A program made the translations under genes and the position numbers. Below are positions 1-9,213 of a stretch of DNA of 37,312 nt, in pieces. Under the pieces are notes generated by a model. The model worked only from the letters and a program-made list of their open reading frames with translations. It was not told the DNA's origin and did not search any database. Every line of letters begins with the position of its first letter. Position 1 is the stretch's first letter. The DNA lies in contig DAINMX010000038.1 of the NCBI GenBank assembly GCA_036736205.1, positions 1 to 37,312 on the forward strand, written 5' to 3'. This DNA comes from XYA12-FULL-58-9 sp001798605 (GTDB lineage: Bacteria > Myxococcota > XYA12-FULL-58-9).

Positions 1-287
1 GGTTTTCGTAAATACACTTGCCGACTTTGCATCTGGCACCATGGGCCATTTGACAGGGTCCGGGGAAATCACAATCTGTGCGCGATGCACATTCCGCGTC
101 AGCCACGGTGACGCAAACCTTCTGCACACAATCCTGGTCCAGAGTCTCACAGTCCCTCCGGCACCTCGCAGGAGCTGTTGCCCACCACGGTTTTGCCATC
201 TGATTTACAGCCAGCACAGAATACCGCGCTCATCACCAGGGCAACAAACGAAGAACGGCCAAGTTGAAACATGTGACGCCGGAACAT
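1..287 (-). pseudogene. Cys-rich lipoprotein, partial, frameshifted
   Basis: Seen: on the minus strand an ATG at 287 follows a GAGGTGG ribosome site and opens a signal peptide (n-region with Arg and His, hydrophobic core SSFVALVMSAVF, then CAGC as a probable lipobox). This frame stops after about 44 codons. From about position 156 leftwards a second frame continues as a Cys-rich protein with segments such as CETLDQDCVQKVC, ECASRTDCDF and CKVGKCIYEN, and runs off the left edge. Dropping one G from the run at 154-156 joins the two frames as CEVPEDCETLDQDC, a natural Cys-rich sequence. Family knowledge: Cys-spaced lipoproteins of this style are common in Myxococcota, with unknown roles. Inference: one lipoprotein gene with a +1 frameshift, either real or an assembly error. 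No function can be assigned. Confidence 0.7.
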
Positions 288-831
288 ACCCACCTCGATT
301 CTCTGCAAATGCGTAACGGTCAACTATGTGCACAGACAGTCGGAGCTTTGGTGAACGCAGGATCCGCAAAGTCATCAACACGCCACATTTCCCCAACTCC
401 CTGTTGGATGTTGGGCACTGGCGGTGCACAGAATGGGCCAAAAGATGGCAGCGACGGCACGTGCCTTGAAGTGTGATTCCAAGGGGTTGGCGCAGTCGCC
501 AAAACAGGCGGGACGTTTGGAATGTCACTTCGAGCACCACCTTGCACTGAAACGGCACTTGGCGGGTCCTCAATGAGGCCAGTGGAAGGCCAAGACGTTG
601 AAACCGGCAGCCAATTGCTGTCGACAATGAACATCACCGTGGGGTCTACGCCAAGACCACGTCTGACTGAGCGGCTTGCCGGTTGCGGGCACGCAAGACA
701 CCTGCTATCGGGGGAAAGGATTCACATGACACCTTCGTGCGCAAGGAGTGCGCTCCACAAGCTAGTAGATTGCCGGAGGGCTCTTCGTGGCTGCGAACAT
801 CTGGCGGCACTGGAAGCCCAGGGAGTCATCC
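288..831. other. Non-coding stretch upstream of the ABC operon
   Basis: Only short overlapping ORFs lie here, on both strands, with no recognisable domain, signal peptide or good ribosome site. It separates the minus-strand lipoprotein gene from the plus-strand ABC operon, so promoters for both should lie here. I could not pick out a convincing -35/-10 pair. Confidence 0.5.
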
Positions 832-1533
<702 letters not shown>

Positions 1534-1542
1534 GGCGAAGTC

Positions 1543-3627
1543 ATGGCTCGTTTTCGCATCATGCGTTTGTTGGCCCTGCGCAACCTCTTGTCACACAAGG
1601 TCAGCTCGGCGATCGTCGGTGGCATCATTGTCTTCGGCACCTTCCTGGTCGTGCTCGGGACCAGCATCCTCGACACCATCGATGAGGCGATGGCCCGTGG
1701 CATCACCGCGAGCCTCGCCGGCCACCTACAAGTCTACTCTGCGGATGCCCAGGACGACCTGGCCTTGTTTGGGGGGGGCTTCATGGGCAATGCGGAGATC
1801 GGCACCATCCCCGACTTCGCTGTTGTCCGAAAGAAACTCGAGGCAATCGACAACGTCGAGGCGGTCATCCCGATGGGCATGTCACTGCACACCGACGTGC
1901 CCGCCAGCGAGCTCGACCTCGCCATCACTCGTCTGCGGCAGGCTGTGGCGACTGGCGACCCCGGTGAAATCGACTCTTTGGCGCAGCAGATCCGCGACAT
2001 GGCCGCCGATATAGAAGAAGAGCAGAACAAGACCCGCGCCATCGCCCGCAAGGAGGAGCAGGTCCGCATCGACGAGCGGCTGGAGATCCTCCGCCGGGTC
2101 CGCAGCGAGGCGTTCTGGCAGGCGCTGTCTCGCACGCCCGAAGAGGAGCTCACCTACCTCGACGGCAAGCTGGCCCCACTCTCCCTTGAAGGAGAGATGC
2201 TGTGGATGCGCAACCTGGGCACCGATCTGGATCGTTTTGCCGAACGGTTCGACCGCTTCGAGCTGGTCGCCGGCGAGCTGGTGCCGACGGGCAGGCGAGG
2301 TCTGCTCCTGGCCGAGCGCTTCTGCGAAGACCAGCTCAAGAACAAGGTGGCGCGCGATCTGGACCAGATCTTCACCGCCGTGACCGAACGGGGCCAGAAG
2401 ATCGCCCAGGATCCGGAGACCAAAGACAAGGCCCGCCGCCTGCCCGGCCAGTATCGCCGGGTGACCTACGACATCTCACCGGAAGACGCGGCGCTCATTG
2501 TCGAGCGCCTGGCACCGTTGGTGGGTGTGGGCAAGAACATCGAAGAAACGATCAAGACGTTACTCACTGTTACCGACGAAAACCTCGCTGCGCACCACAA
2601 GGCTTTCTACGAGCAGGTCGCTCCGCACATTCGGCTCTACAAAGCCAAGGTCGGCGACACGCTGACGTTGCGCTCCTACACCAAGAGCGGTTACATCAAG
2701 TCGCTCAACGTGCGCATCTGGGGCATCTACCGCTTCAAGAGCCTAGAGAAATCTGATTTGGCCGGAGCGCAGAATTTGCTCGACATTGTCAGCTTCCGCG
2801 AGCTGTACGGGATTATGACCAAGGAGAAGCAGGAAGAGCTCTCTGCCATCCGCAAGGAGGTCGGTGCTGCGGCGGTCAACCGCGACGACGCCGAGGCGAT
2901 GCTCTTTGGCGGCGGCGATGCGCTTGAGACCCGCGCCCAACAGACCGACATGGACGACGCCGAGATCTTCGGTGCCGATGGTGCGCTGGCCGTCGCTCGG
3001 GCCGAGTCAGACGGCTTTGACCCGACCCAGGTCGATCAAGGCCTAGCGCTCAACGCAGCAGTGATCCTCAAGGACCCCGACCGCCTCGACGAGACCCGCG
3101 CCCAGATCGCCGCCGTCAGCAAAGCCGAAGGACTCAATCTCCAGGTGGTCGATTGGCAACAGGCCTCTGGCATTGTCGGGCAGTTGATCATCGTCATCCG
3201 CATCGTCCTTTACGTCGCGATCTTCATCATCTTCCTCGTGGCTCTGGCGATCATCAACAATTCGATGGTGATGGCAACCTTGGAGCGCATCGATGAGATC
3301 GGCACGATGCGAGCCCTCGGGGCGCAGCGTTCATTCGTCATGGGGGTCTTCCTGCTCGAGACCTTGATCCTCGGTGCCTTCGCCGGCCTCGTCGGCGCTG
3401 TCGCCGGCGCTGCAGTCGTCGGGCTGCTCGGCCATGCCGGCATCCCGGCCCCCAACGATATCATGATCTTCGTCTTCTCCGGCCCTCGGCTGTTTCCCGC
3501 AGTCGGTGCCTCGAACGTCATCTTCGCGCTGGCAGTCATCTTTCTGGTCAGCCTGGCCTCGACCTTCTACCCGGCCCGCATCGCCGCCCGCATCTCGCCG
3601 GTGGTGGCCATGCAAAGCAAGGAGTGA
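1543..3627 (+). CDS. FtsX/MacB-type ABC permease, long periplasmic domain
   Basis: A 694-residue inner-membrane permease. Seen: one membrane helix near residues 15-40, a large extracytoplasmic part of about 500 residues, then three C-terminal helices (near 545-575, 600-635 and 655-680) with the family motif ERIDEIGTMRALGA between the first two. The periplasmic part contains a charged, probably coiled-coil stretch around residues 125-195 (rich in EEEQNK, RKEEQ and RIDERLEILRR). Family knowledge: this 1+3 helix layout with a MacB_PCD-like periplasmic domain belongs to mechanotransmission-type ABC systems. The domain is roughly twice as long as in LolC/E, so the substrate or partner may differ. 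The next gene starts 3 bases after its stop, and the preceding ATPase gene ends 9 bases before its start. Confidence 0.93.
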   Translation: MARFRIMRLLALRNLLSHKVSSAIVGGIIVFGTFLVVLGTSILDTIDEAMARGITASLAGHLQVYSADAQDDLALFGGGFMGNAEIGTIPDFAVVRKKLEAIDNVEAVIPMGMSLHTDVPASELDLAITRLRQAVATGDPGEIDSLAQQIRDMAADIEEEQNKTRAIARKEEQVRIDERLEILRRVRSEAFWQALSRTPEEELTYLDGKLAPLSLEGEMLWMRNLGTDLDRFAERFDRFELVAGELVPTGRRGLLLAERFCEDQLKNKVARDLDQIFTAVTERGQKIAQDPETKDKARRLPGQYRRVTYDISPEDAALIVERLAPLVGVGKNIEETIKTLLTVTDENLAAHHKAFYEQVAPHIRLYKAKVGDTLTLRSYTKSGYIKSLNVRIWGIYRFKSLEKSDLAGAQNLLDIVSFRELYGIMTKEKQEELSAIRKEVGAAAVNRDDAEAMLFGGGDALETRAQQTDMDDAEIFGADGALAVARAESDGFDPTQVDQGLALNAAVILKDPDRLDETRAQIAAVSKAEGLNLQVVDWQQASGIVGQLIIVIRIVLYVAIFIIFLVALAIINNSMVMATLERIDEIGTMRALGAQRSFVMGVFLLETLILGAFAGLVGAVAGAAVVGLLGHAGIPAPNDIMIFVFSGPRLFPAVGASNVIFALAVIFLVSLASTFYPARIAARISPVVAMQSKE

Positions 3628-3630
3628 GCC

Positions 3631-4974
3631 ATGGGCATGTACTTCGTCATGGCCTGGCGCAACCTGGTGCAAGCCAAACGCCGAACGTTGTTGCTTTCGG
3701 CGGCCCTTGGTTTCGTCTCGCTGTTTTTGGTGCTGCTGCTCGCCCTGTCGCAGGGCGTCACCGACACAATGCTTCGCTCCTCGACGGTGCTCTACACCGG
3801 CCATGTCAACGTCGGCGGCTTTTACAAGGCCAAGGCCACCGATGCCTGGCCGCTGGTGGAGGACGTCGCCAACCTGCGCAAGATCGTCGATGCGAACACC
3901 GACGATATCGACCATGTCGTCGATCGGTTGCGCGGCTGGGCCAAGCTGGTCAGTTCCACCTCGAGCCTCTATGCCTCGCTCTCCGGCATCGACATCGCCG
4001 AGGAGGGGGCCTTCCTCGAGAAGATTCAATTGGCACCCGAACGCGACTACAAGAAGAACGGCGGCGACGCGATCCTGGGTCGGATCGAGGACCTCGCCCA
4101 ACCCAACACCATCATGCTCTTCGCCGCTCAAGCCAAGCGACTCGGCCTCGACATCGGCGACGAGTTAACTCTCAGCGCTGAATCGATGGGCGGGACCACC
4201 AACACCATGGACGTGCGCCTGGTCGCGGTAGCCAAAGATCTTGGCTTCATGAGCAACTGGAACGCCTACCTGCCCAAGAGCGCCATTCGGGAGATGTACC
4301 AACTTGCTGACGACATCTCCGGGGTGGTGCTCGTCTATTTGCGTTACCCCGCACAGGCCAACCTAGCAATGGAGAAGTTGCGCGGCGCACTCACCGCGCG
4401 TGGTTACACCTTGATGGACCATCAACCGGCTTCTTTCTGGATGAAATTCGAGTCGGTAGCCGGCGAGGATTGGCTCGGTCAACGCCTCGATCTCACCACC
4501 TGGGAGGACGAGGTCGGCATGATGAAATGGGCGATCACCGCTCTCGACTCGATCTCCTTCTTCCTGGTCGCCATCATGCTGCTCATCATCATCATCGGCA
4601 TCGTCAACACCATGTTCATCGCCGTGCGCGAGCGAACCAACGAGATCGGCACCATGCGCGCCGTCGGCATGCACCGCCGTCAAGTGCTCAAGCTCTTTCT
4701 ACTCGAAGCGGCGCTGCTCGGTGCCGGGGCCAGCGCCGCCGGCGGCATCTGTGGCGCACTGCTCGCCACCCTGCTCAACGCCATCGAGGTGCCGTTGGGC
4801 ATCGATGCACTGCGGGCCGTCTTGATGAGCGATACGCTCACCCTCACCGTCCAACCGGCTCAGTTGATTGGCACGGTGCTCACTTTCACCATCGTCGCCG
4901 CGGTCGCCGCATTTTGGCCGGCAGTGCGTGCCGCGCGGCTGGTGCCGGTCACGGCCATTCACCGCGCCGAATGA
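3631..4974 (+). CDS. FtsX/MacB-type ABC permease, second subunit
   Basis: A 447-residue inner-membrane permease that probably pairs with the preceding subunit as a heterodimer over the shared ATPase. Seen: N-terminal WRNLVQAKRRTLLLS and a helix near residues 20-42, a periplasmic domain of about 250 residues, three C-terminal helices, and the conserved RERTNEIGTMRAVGMHR loop. The ribosome site AAGGAG lies in the last codons of the upstream gene, so the two are probably translationally coupled. The length is ordinary for LolC/MacB-like permeases, unlike its 694-residue partner. The asymmetry between the two permeases is notable. The next gene starts 9 bases after this stop. Confidence 0.93.
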   Translation: MGMYFVMAWRNLVQAKRRTLLLSAALGFVSLFLVLLLALSQGVTDTMLRSSTVLYTGHVNVGGFYKAKATDAWPLVEDVANLRKIVDANTDDIDHVVDRLRGWAKLVSSTSSLYASLSGIDIAEEGAFLEKIQLAPERDYKKNGGDAILGRIEDLAQPNTIMLFAAQAKRLGLDIGDELTLSAESMGGTTNTMDVRLVAVAKDLGFMSNWNAYLPKSAIREMYQLADDISGVVLVYLRYPAQANLAMEKLRGALTARGYTLMDHQPASFWMKFESVAGEDWLGQRLDLTTWEDEVGMMKWAITALDSISFFLVAIMLLIIIIGIVNTMFIAVRERTNEIGTMRAVGMHRRQVLKLFLLEAALLGAGASAAGGICGALLATLLNAIEVPLGIDALRAVLMSDTLTLTVQPAQLIGTVLTFTIVAAVAAFWPAVRAARLVPVTAIHRAE

Positions 4975-4983
4975 GGAGATGCC

Positions 4984-5748
4984 ATGCTCTCGAGTCTACT
5001 CTGCGTCCTGGTCCTCTCTGCTGCGCCGACAACGCCGTTGAGCGAGCCGCAGATGGTCGAGATCTTGAAGACCATCGACGACCGGCAACGCAACTCCGGC
5101 GACTACACCGCGCTTGCCTACATCGAGCAGAAGGAGCGCGACAAAGACGACCTGCTCTACGAGGCGGTCATTTACCGGCGGGATGACGACGACAAGCTGA
5201 TGATTCTTTTCACCCGTCCCAAGGCCGAGGCGGGCAAAGGTTATTTGCGGCTCGACAAGAACCTCTTTTTTTATGACCCGTCGGTCGGCAAGTGGGAGCG
5301 ACGCACCGAGCGTGAACGTATCGGCGGCACCGGCTCGCAGCGGTCCGACTTCGACGAGTCGCGCCTGGCCGAGGAGTACAACCCGACCTACGTAGGCGCT
5401 GAGAAGCTCGGTGCCTTCGGGGTGCATCAACTCGAGCTGCGCGCCAAACCGGGTGCCGACGTCACCTACCCGGTGATGCGACTGTGGGTCGACGAGAAGA
5501 CGATCAACATCCTCAAGGCGCAGGAGTTGGCTCTCTCGGGTAAACTGATGCGCACCACCTACTACCCCAAGTGGAACACCCTGTTCAGCGAGGACAAGGG
5601 GAAAGAGGTCTATTTCCCTCAGGAGATCCGCATCTACGACGAGGTCGAGAAGGGCAACAGCACTCTGGTGGTCATGCGCAAGGTCGACCTCAAATCGCTT
5701 GAGTCGAACATCTTCACCAAGGCCTGGTTGGAGAGCAAGAGCAGATGA
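4984..5748 (+). CDS. LolA-like outer-membrane lipoprotein-sorting protein
   Basis: A 254-residue exported protein. Seen: a short signal peptide (MLSSLLCVLVLSAAP), then a beta-rich domain with conserved-looking segments such as MLIFTRPKAEAGKGYLR-type strands, NLFFYDPSVGKWER, and a late stretch on crossing between membranes (FPQEIRIYDEVEKGN). Family knowledge: this matches the LolA-like fold group annotated as outer membrane lipoprotein-sorting protein (LolA_like family), which often sits beside exporters and carries lipid or lipoprotein across the periplasm. The ATG follows AGGAG by about five bases. Inference: it shuttles the cargo of the upstream ABC permeases towards the barrel encoded next. 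Its stop overlaps the next start (ATGA). Confidence 0.85.
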   Translation: MLSSLLCVLVLSAAPTTPLSEPQMVEILKTIDDRQRNSGDYTALAYIEQKERDKDDLLYEAVIYRRDDDDKLMILFTRPKAEAGKGYLRLDKNLFFYDPSVGKWERRTERERIGGTGSQRSDFDESRLAEEYNPTYVGAEKLGAFGVHQLELRAKPGADVTYPVMRLWVDEKTINILKAQELALSGKLMRTTYYPKWNTLFSEDKGKEVYFPQEIRIYDEVEKGNSTLVVMRKVDLKSLESNIFTKAWLESKSR

Positions 5749-7208
5749 GCGCCGCTCTACCACTGCTGATAGGGCTGCTTCTGCCGGTGGCGCAGGCCGA
5801 GGCCGAACGCGAGGAGGAACTGTTTGGCGCGCCCACGCCTAGCAACGACACAGCAACCGCGCCTGAGCCTCCGGTCGAGCCCGCCTCCTCGGGCCAGCCG
5901 GACGGCTCCACCCCCGAGACAGCGTTGTTCGGTGCCCCCGCCTCCGAAGAGACATCCGCCCCAGCCGCGGATCGCAGCACCGCCCTCGAGGAACGCCTCT
6001 CTGGCAGCCTCGACGCCCAGCAGGACTGGCTCGACCTCGGAGGTCTGTTGTACTCGCGGCTCGAGTACAACGCTGTCGACGAGATGCCGGCAGAGAAGAA
6101 CACCTGGCACACGCCGACGTTGCTCGACGTCTATTTCGATGGCCGACCCAACGACCGGGTGCGCGCCTATGCCCGCGGTCGATTGTCCTATGACGCCACG
6201 GTGCGCGAAGGTGCACTAAACGCCTATGGTGCCGAGCAGGTTCGGACCCAGGTGCTGCTCGATCAGCTCTGGCTGAAATTCGACATCTTGAAAACAGTTT
6301 TCCTCACCATCGGCAAGCAACCCATTCGCTGGGGCTCGGGTCGCTTCTGGAATCCGACTGACTTTCTCAACAGGCAGAAGCGAGATCCCTTGGCCATCAT
6401 CGATGAGCGCAACGGCGTCAGCGCGATCAAGCTCCACCTGCCACTCGAGGCGCTCGGTTGGAACCTCTACGCCGTGGCCAATCTGGAAGAGGCAGAGAAT
6501 CCCAAGAACGTCGGCGGTGCCATCCGCGCGGAGCTGCTCGGCGACCAGACCGAGTTGGCCTTGACCTATGCAGCGCGCAACAACAATCCGCACCAACTCG
6601 GCATCGATATCTCCACCGGGGTGTGGTTGTTCGACCTGAGGGCCGAGCTGGCGGCTCAAAAGGGCGTTGAGACACCTTTCTACCGCGGGCCGTTCGACGT
6701 CGCCCGCCTACAGCTCCCGCGCGAGGTCACTCGGTCTGACGATTGGATTCTGCAAGGCACCGCCGCCCTGGAGCTGACCGCGCGCTACTCCGACCAGGAC
6801 ACAGTCACCGTCGGCGTCGAGTACTTCTACAATGATGCCGGCTATCCGGACGCCCATCTCTATCCCTGGTTGGCGCTGAACAACCGCTTCACGCCGCTCT
6901 ACCTTGGACGCCACTATGCTGGCGGCTACCTGCTGCTGCCTCGGCCCGGCCTATGGAACAACACCAGCTTCACTTTGAGCGGCCTGGCCAACCTGAGCGA
7001 CGAGTCGTATCTCGCTCGCTTCGACTACGCGGTGCGGCTGCTCACGTTTATCGACCTGAATCTGTACGCTTCCTACCACTTTGGCGAGAGCGGCGAGTTG
7101 CACTACAGCTACTCGCTAGCGCCCATCCCCGTTGAAGGACTCGAGAACGGGTTCGAGATCAACGCGCCGATGATCGACATCGGTATCGCTTTGCGCGTCG
7201 CGCTCTGA
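5745..7208 (+). CDS. Outer-membrane beta-barrel protein of the ABC operon
   Basis: A 487-residue protein, start overlapping the LolA-like gene by four bases. Seen: signal peptide MSAALPLLIGLLLPVAQA, a Pro/Ala/Glu-rich linker (about residues 20-80) that contains two related motifs, ELFGAP and ALFGAP, then a long series of alternating amphipathic strands typical of a barrel, with many Tyr/Trp/Leu pairs and a C-terminal strand IDIGIALRVAL. Family knowledge: I do not recognise a named porin family. DUF1302-like and alginate-porin-like barrels are the nearest in style. Inference from operon position: the outer-membrane end of a system made with the ABC pump and periplasmic carrier. Whether it is a channel, a receptor for lipid, or a structural partner cannot be told. 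Confidence 0.8.
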   Translation: MSAALPLLIGLLLPVAQAEAEREEELFGAPTPSNDTATAPEPPVEPASSGQPDGSTPETALFGAPASEETSAPAADRSTALEERLSGSLDAQQDWLDLGGLLYSRLEYNAVDEMPAEKNTWHTPTLLDVYFDGRPNDRVRAYARGRLSYDATVREGALNAYGAEQVRTQVLLDQLWLKFDILKTVFLTIGKQPIRWGSGRFWNPTDFLNRQKRDPLAIIDERNGVSAIKLHLPLEALGWNLYAVANLEEAENPKNVGGAIRAELLGDQTELALTYAARNNNPHQLGIDISTGVWLFDLRAELAAQKGVETPFYRGPFDVARLQLPREVTRSDDWILQGTAALELTARYSDQDTVTVGVEYFYNDAGYPDAHLYPWLALNNRFTPLYLGRHYAGGYLLLPRPGLWNNTSFTLSGLANLSDESYLARFDYAVRLLTFIDLNLYASYHFGESGELHYSYSLAPIPVEGLENGFEINAPMIDIGIALRVAL

Positions 7209-7263
7209 GGCTGTTCACTCGGTAGCCCGAAAGAAATTGCCAACCCATAATTCCATCAACACG

Positions 7264-7353
7264 ATTTACCCCATTACCCCATTCAGGGCTTCCGCTCGGT
7301 GTGAAAAACCGCAAAGAGAACGATCAACTGCGGAGAAAGCGCACGGGGTAAAT
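7264..7353. repeat. 9-bp inverted repeat near mobile-element debris
   Basis: ATTTACCCC at 7264-7272 and its exact complement GGGGTAAAT at 7345-7353 are separated by 72 bases. They sit between the end of the ABC operon and the DUF6788-type gene. They could be an element end or a long-range RNA stem, and chance is possible at this length. Confidence 0.35.
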
Positions 7354-7389
7354 TCCCATTTGGGTCGAGAGCCGGGAGAGTGCCTATAT

Positions 7390-7411
7390 CTGAGTGCAAA
7401 GGAGCACTCAG
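7390..7411 (+). promoter_or_regulatory. Hairpin with the ribosome site in its loop
   Basis: A perfect 8-bp stem (CTGAGTGC at 7390-7397 and GCACTCAG at 7404-7411) encloses the 6-base loop AAAGGA. The Shine-Dalgarno AAGGAG starts in the loop and ends in the stem, and the start codon of the DUF6788-type gene follows directly at 7412. The sequence shows the structure. That it limits translation, as is known for several transposable elements, is inference. Confidence 0.6.
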
Positions 7412-7735
7412 ATGGCACAAATGCAGCAATTCGCAGCCAAATCAGCCGAAGCTAGCCGCCTTCGCCAGCGCAAGTACCAGCTCGTCCGTCAGTTCAACTT
7501 GCCCGAGAACCTCGTCGGCGGTTCCTTGAGCCAGACACACCGGCGGTGTGGTCGACCCAACTGCCATTGCACAGGTGGGCCCGGCCATACCCAATGGTCA
7601 ATCACGTTCAGCCGCTGTGGCGACCGCCGCGTAGTACCCAGCAGTTTACTGAAAGGCCTTTTGAGCTCGAGCAAGACGTTGCCATTACCCAGCAGTTTGA
7701 GGTGCTTGTTCGACACCATCGGGCGAGTGATGTAA
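7412..7735 (+). pseudogene. Truncated DUF6788-type protein
   Basis: Reads for 107 codons from an ATG preceded by AAGGAG. Residues 1-75 look like a genuine DUF6788-type protein: a basic helix (SRLRQRKYQLVRQF), then GGSLSQTHRRCGRPNCHC, a CxxxxCxC-type zinc-knuckle core, followed by GHTQWSITFSRCGDRRVV. In the family this core continues as a 'vPkElv' helix. Here, from about 7640, the reading frame instead runs antisense through a transposase remnant (next entry), so the C-terminus is foreign. Family knowledge: DUF6788 proteins are small, often found beside transposases, and their role is unclear. Inference: the 5' end of a mobile-element gene truncated by a second element or a deletion. Confidence 0.65.
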
Positions 7736-8128
7736 CGAACCAACCGTGCCAGCCCCTTGCGGTCGTGGGCAGACACCCGCCGCTTGGCGTGCACCGAAAA
7801 GCCATAGTCTGGCGTCTGACCCTGCGGCTCGAAGCCATTGTTTTGCGATTGACGTCCGTCATCTGCCGCATGGTCTGACCATTGTGGACGCAATCGAATG
7901 ATCCGTTGCCCAGCCCGTTTGCCGACCATTGTCTTGCACCGCTCCAACCTCCAGTGGGCTATGCCCCCTCGAAGAACTGAATGACGCGATGGCCCTAAAA
8001 GGCCCCAAGAGAAGTATGGTTCTCCCGTGTGGTAGAACAGTTTCGCGCCCAGCTCCTCAACGGCTGTTGCATCCGGATCGATTCGATCATCTTGACGGGA
8101 GGTCGGCCCAACGACCGGGACCCAGGTG
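7636..8128 (-). pseudogene. Y2-type (IS91-like) transposase C-terminal remnant
   Basis: On the minus strand an open frame from about 8128 to 7640 includes KRAGQRIIRLR, then GFSVHAKRRVSAHDRKGLAR, LVRYITRPMVSNKHLKLL and GNVLLELKRPFS. Family knowledge: this order matches the end of Y2_Tnp-type transposases (IS91 and ISNCY groups), where a 'HA...v.a.DR..LerL.rYi.RPp...rl..l.dGrv...lKrP' block precedes the C-terminus. The N-terminal zinc-binding half and the catalytic HUH/Tyr region are missing, and the end after KRPFS is cut at the junction with the DUF6788 fragment. No in-frame start is convincing (the ATG at 7947 lies inside the domain). From 8129 to 8373 I see no coding sequence. Confidence 0.7.
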
Positions 8129-8373
8129 GGTCACGGGTAGGTGCCTTCATCGCTGCGACTGGACAGCAGTCGAGTATCGTGCGTCGTGGATAGCGCCCAG
8201 GGTTCTGCGCTGTTCAGCTGACGCCACGACAGTGTAGCCGGCATTGGCATTGGCACTGGCATCGCCAAAAAGGGATTAAGCTTGGTGGTGACGTAATTTG
8301 CTAGCCGCCTACGCCGCCATTGCACCGAGAACCCGAGTTCATGCAATTGATGCGTCCCGCGCCCCGACCATCC

Positions 8374-9204
8374 TCAAAACCACTGGTCGGCGTTGGCAAC
8401 AATCGTCGGACAGTCGGTGTTCGACTCCACACGCCGCATCCGAAACACGCTCTCGGCGGCACTTGGCGTGCCGTCATCGGGAGCAAACTGGGCCAATGTC
8501 GCTGGGGTTGACCCCAAAGTCCGCTGCTGGCTGCTCCAAGTGATACTCCCAAGGCCGGTGCCAGTTTCGACATCGACAGTGCCTGCCAACTCTGTGAAGG
8601 TTCGCTGAATCACGTAGAGCTCCCCGGAAACAATGCCGGTGAGGAAAACGGTCATCCCAGGATGGCCGTCTTCGTCCTGGTCGATGACCCGTTCATCGAG
8701 TGGGTCGTCGGGCAACTCGTCGTTCGCGGGGTCGGCGAGGTTGACCCCTTGGAGCTCGATGGCGAGAGCTTCATGGTAGTATCCGCCCACAACCTCGGCA
8801 CCCGATACCTTGGTGCCCAACGCTTCTAGATATGCGTCGGAAATAATACTTCGCACGCCAACGCCAGGAGTATTCTCGATAGCAACTGCACAGGGTGTCG
8901 CGCTCAGCACGTAGCCATTGTCGCCCTCGTCGATTACCAGCCGTTCAGTCGACGTCACAGTGGTGGTCACCTCTCCGAAGATGTGTTGACCCGTCGAGAC
9001 AAGCACCTGCAGACGGGCCCACACACCAGCAAGACCCTGGACGCCACTCCGATCACCGACGCTCGCGTCGTCACCGAGGTCGACATGAGAATCGCCGTCC
9101 AGCTTGTCACCATCACTCGGGCTCGGTCTCATTGAAAACGGGTCATTGAGCTCGGGCGCGGAGCAACGAACAAACATCAACAGAAGCATGGCTGTCAAAC
9201 GCAC
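8374..9204 (-). CDS. Exported protein of unknown function
   Basis: A 276-residue product. Seen: GTG start at 9204, six bases after TAGGAG, whose TAG is the stop of the upstream FadL-like gene, so the pair is coupled. The N-terminus MRLTAMLLLMFVRCSAPE is a short hydrophobic signal with a Cys, but the residue before the Cys is Arg, so the lipobox is poor and lipidation is uncertain. An acidic, Ser/Asp-rich linker (residues 20-50) precedes a domain rich in Thr/Val beta strands and acidic turns (for example DQDEDGHPGM, a possible Ca-binding loop). I recognise no family. Context suggests an accessory to the FadL-like barrel, or simply a co-transcribed envelope protein. Confidence 0.75.
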   Translation of the reverse strand: MRLTAMLLLMFVRCSAPELNDPFSMRPSPSDGDKLDGDSHVDLGDDASVGDRSGVQGLAGVWARLQVLVSTGQHIFGEVTTTVTSTERLVIDEGDNGYVLSATPCAVAIENTPGVGVRSIISDAYLEALGTKVSGAEVVGGYYHEALAIELQGVNLADPANDELPDDPLDERVIDQDEDGHPGMTVFLTGIVSGELYVIQRTFTELAGTVDVETGTGLGSITWSSQQRTLGSTPATLAQFAPDDGTPSAAESVFRMRRVESNTDCPTIVANADQWF

Positions 9205-9213
9205 GTCAATCTC

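Noticed and set aside
205..637. Minus-strand ORFs of 140 and 105 codons upstream of the ABC operon
   Set aside because: Overlap each other in different frames, no ribosome site, no domain, and text unlike protein; treated as chance.
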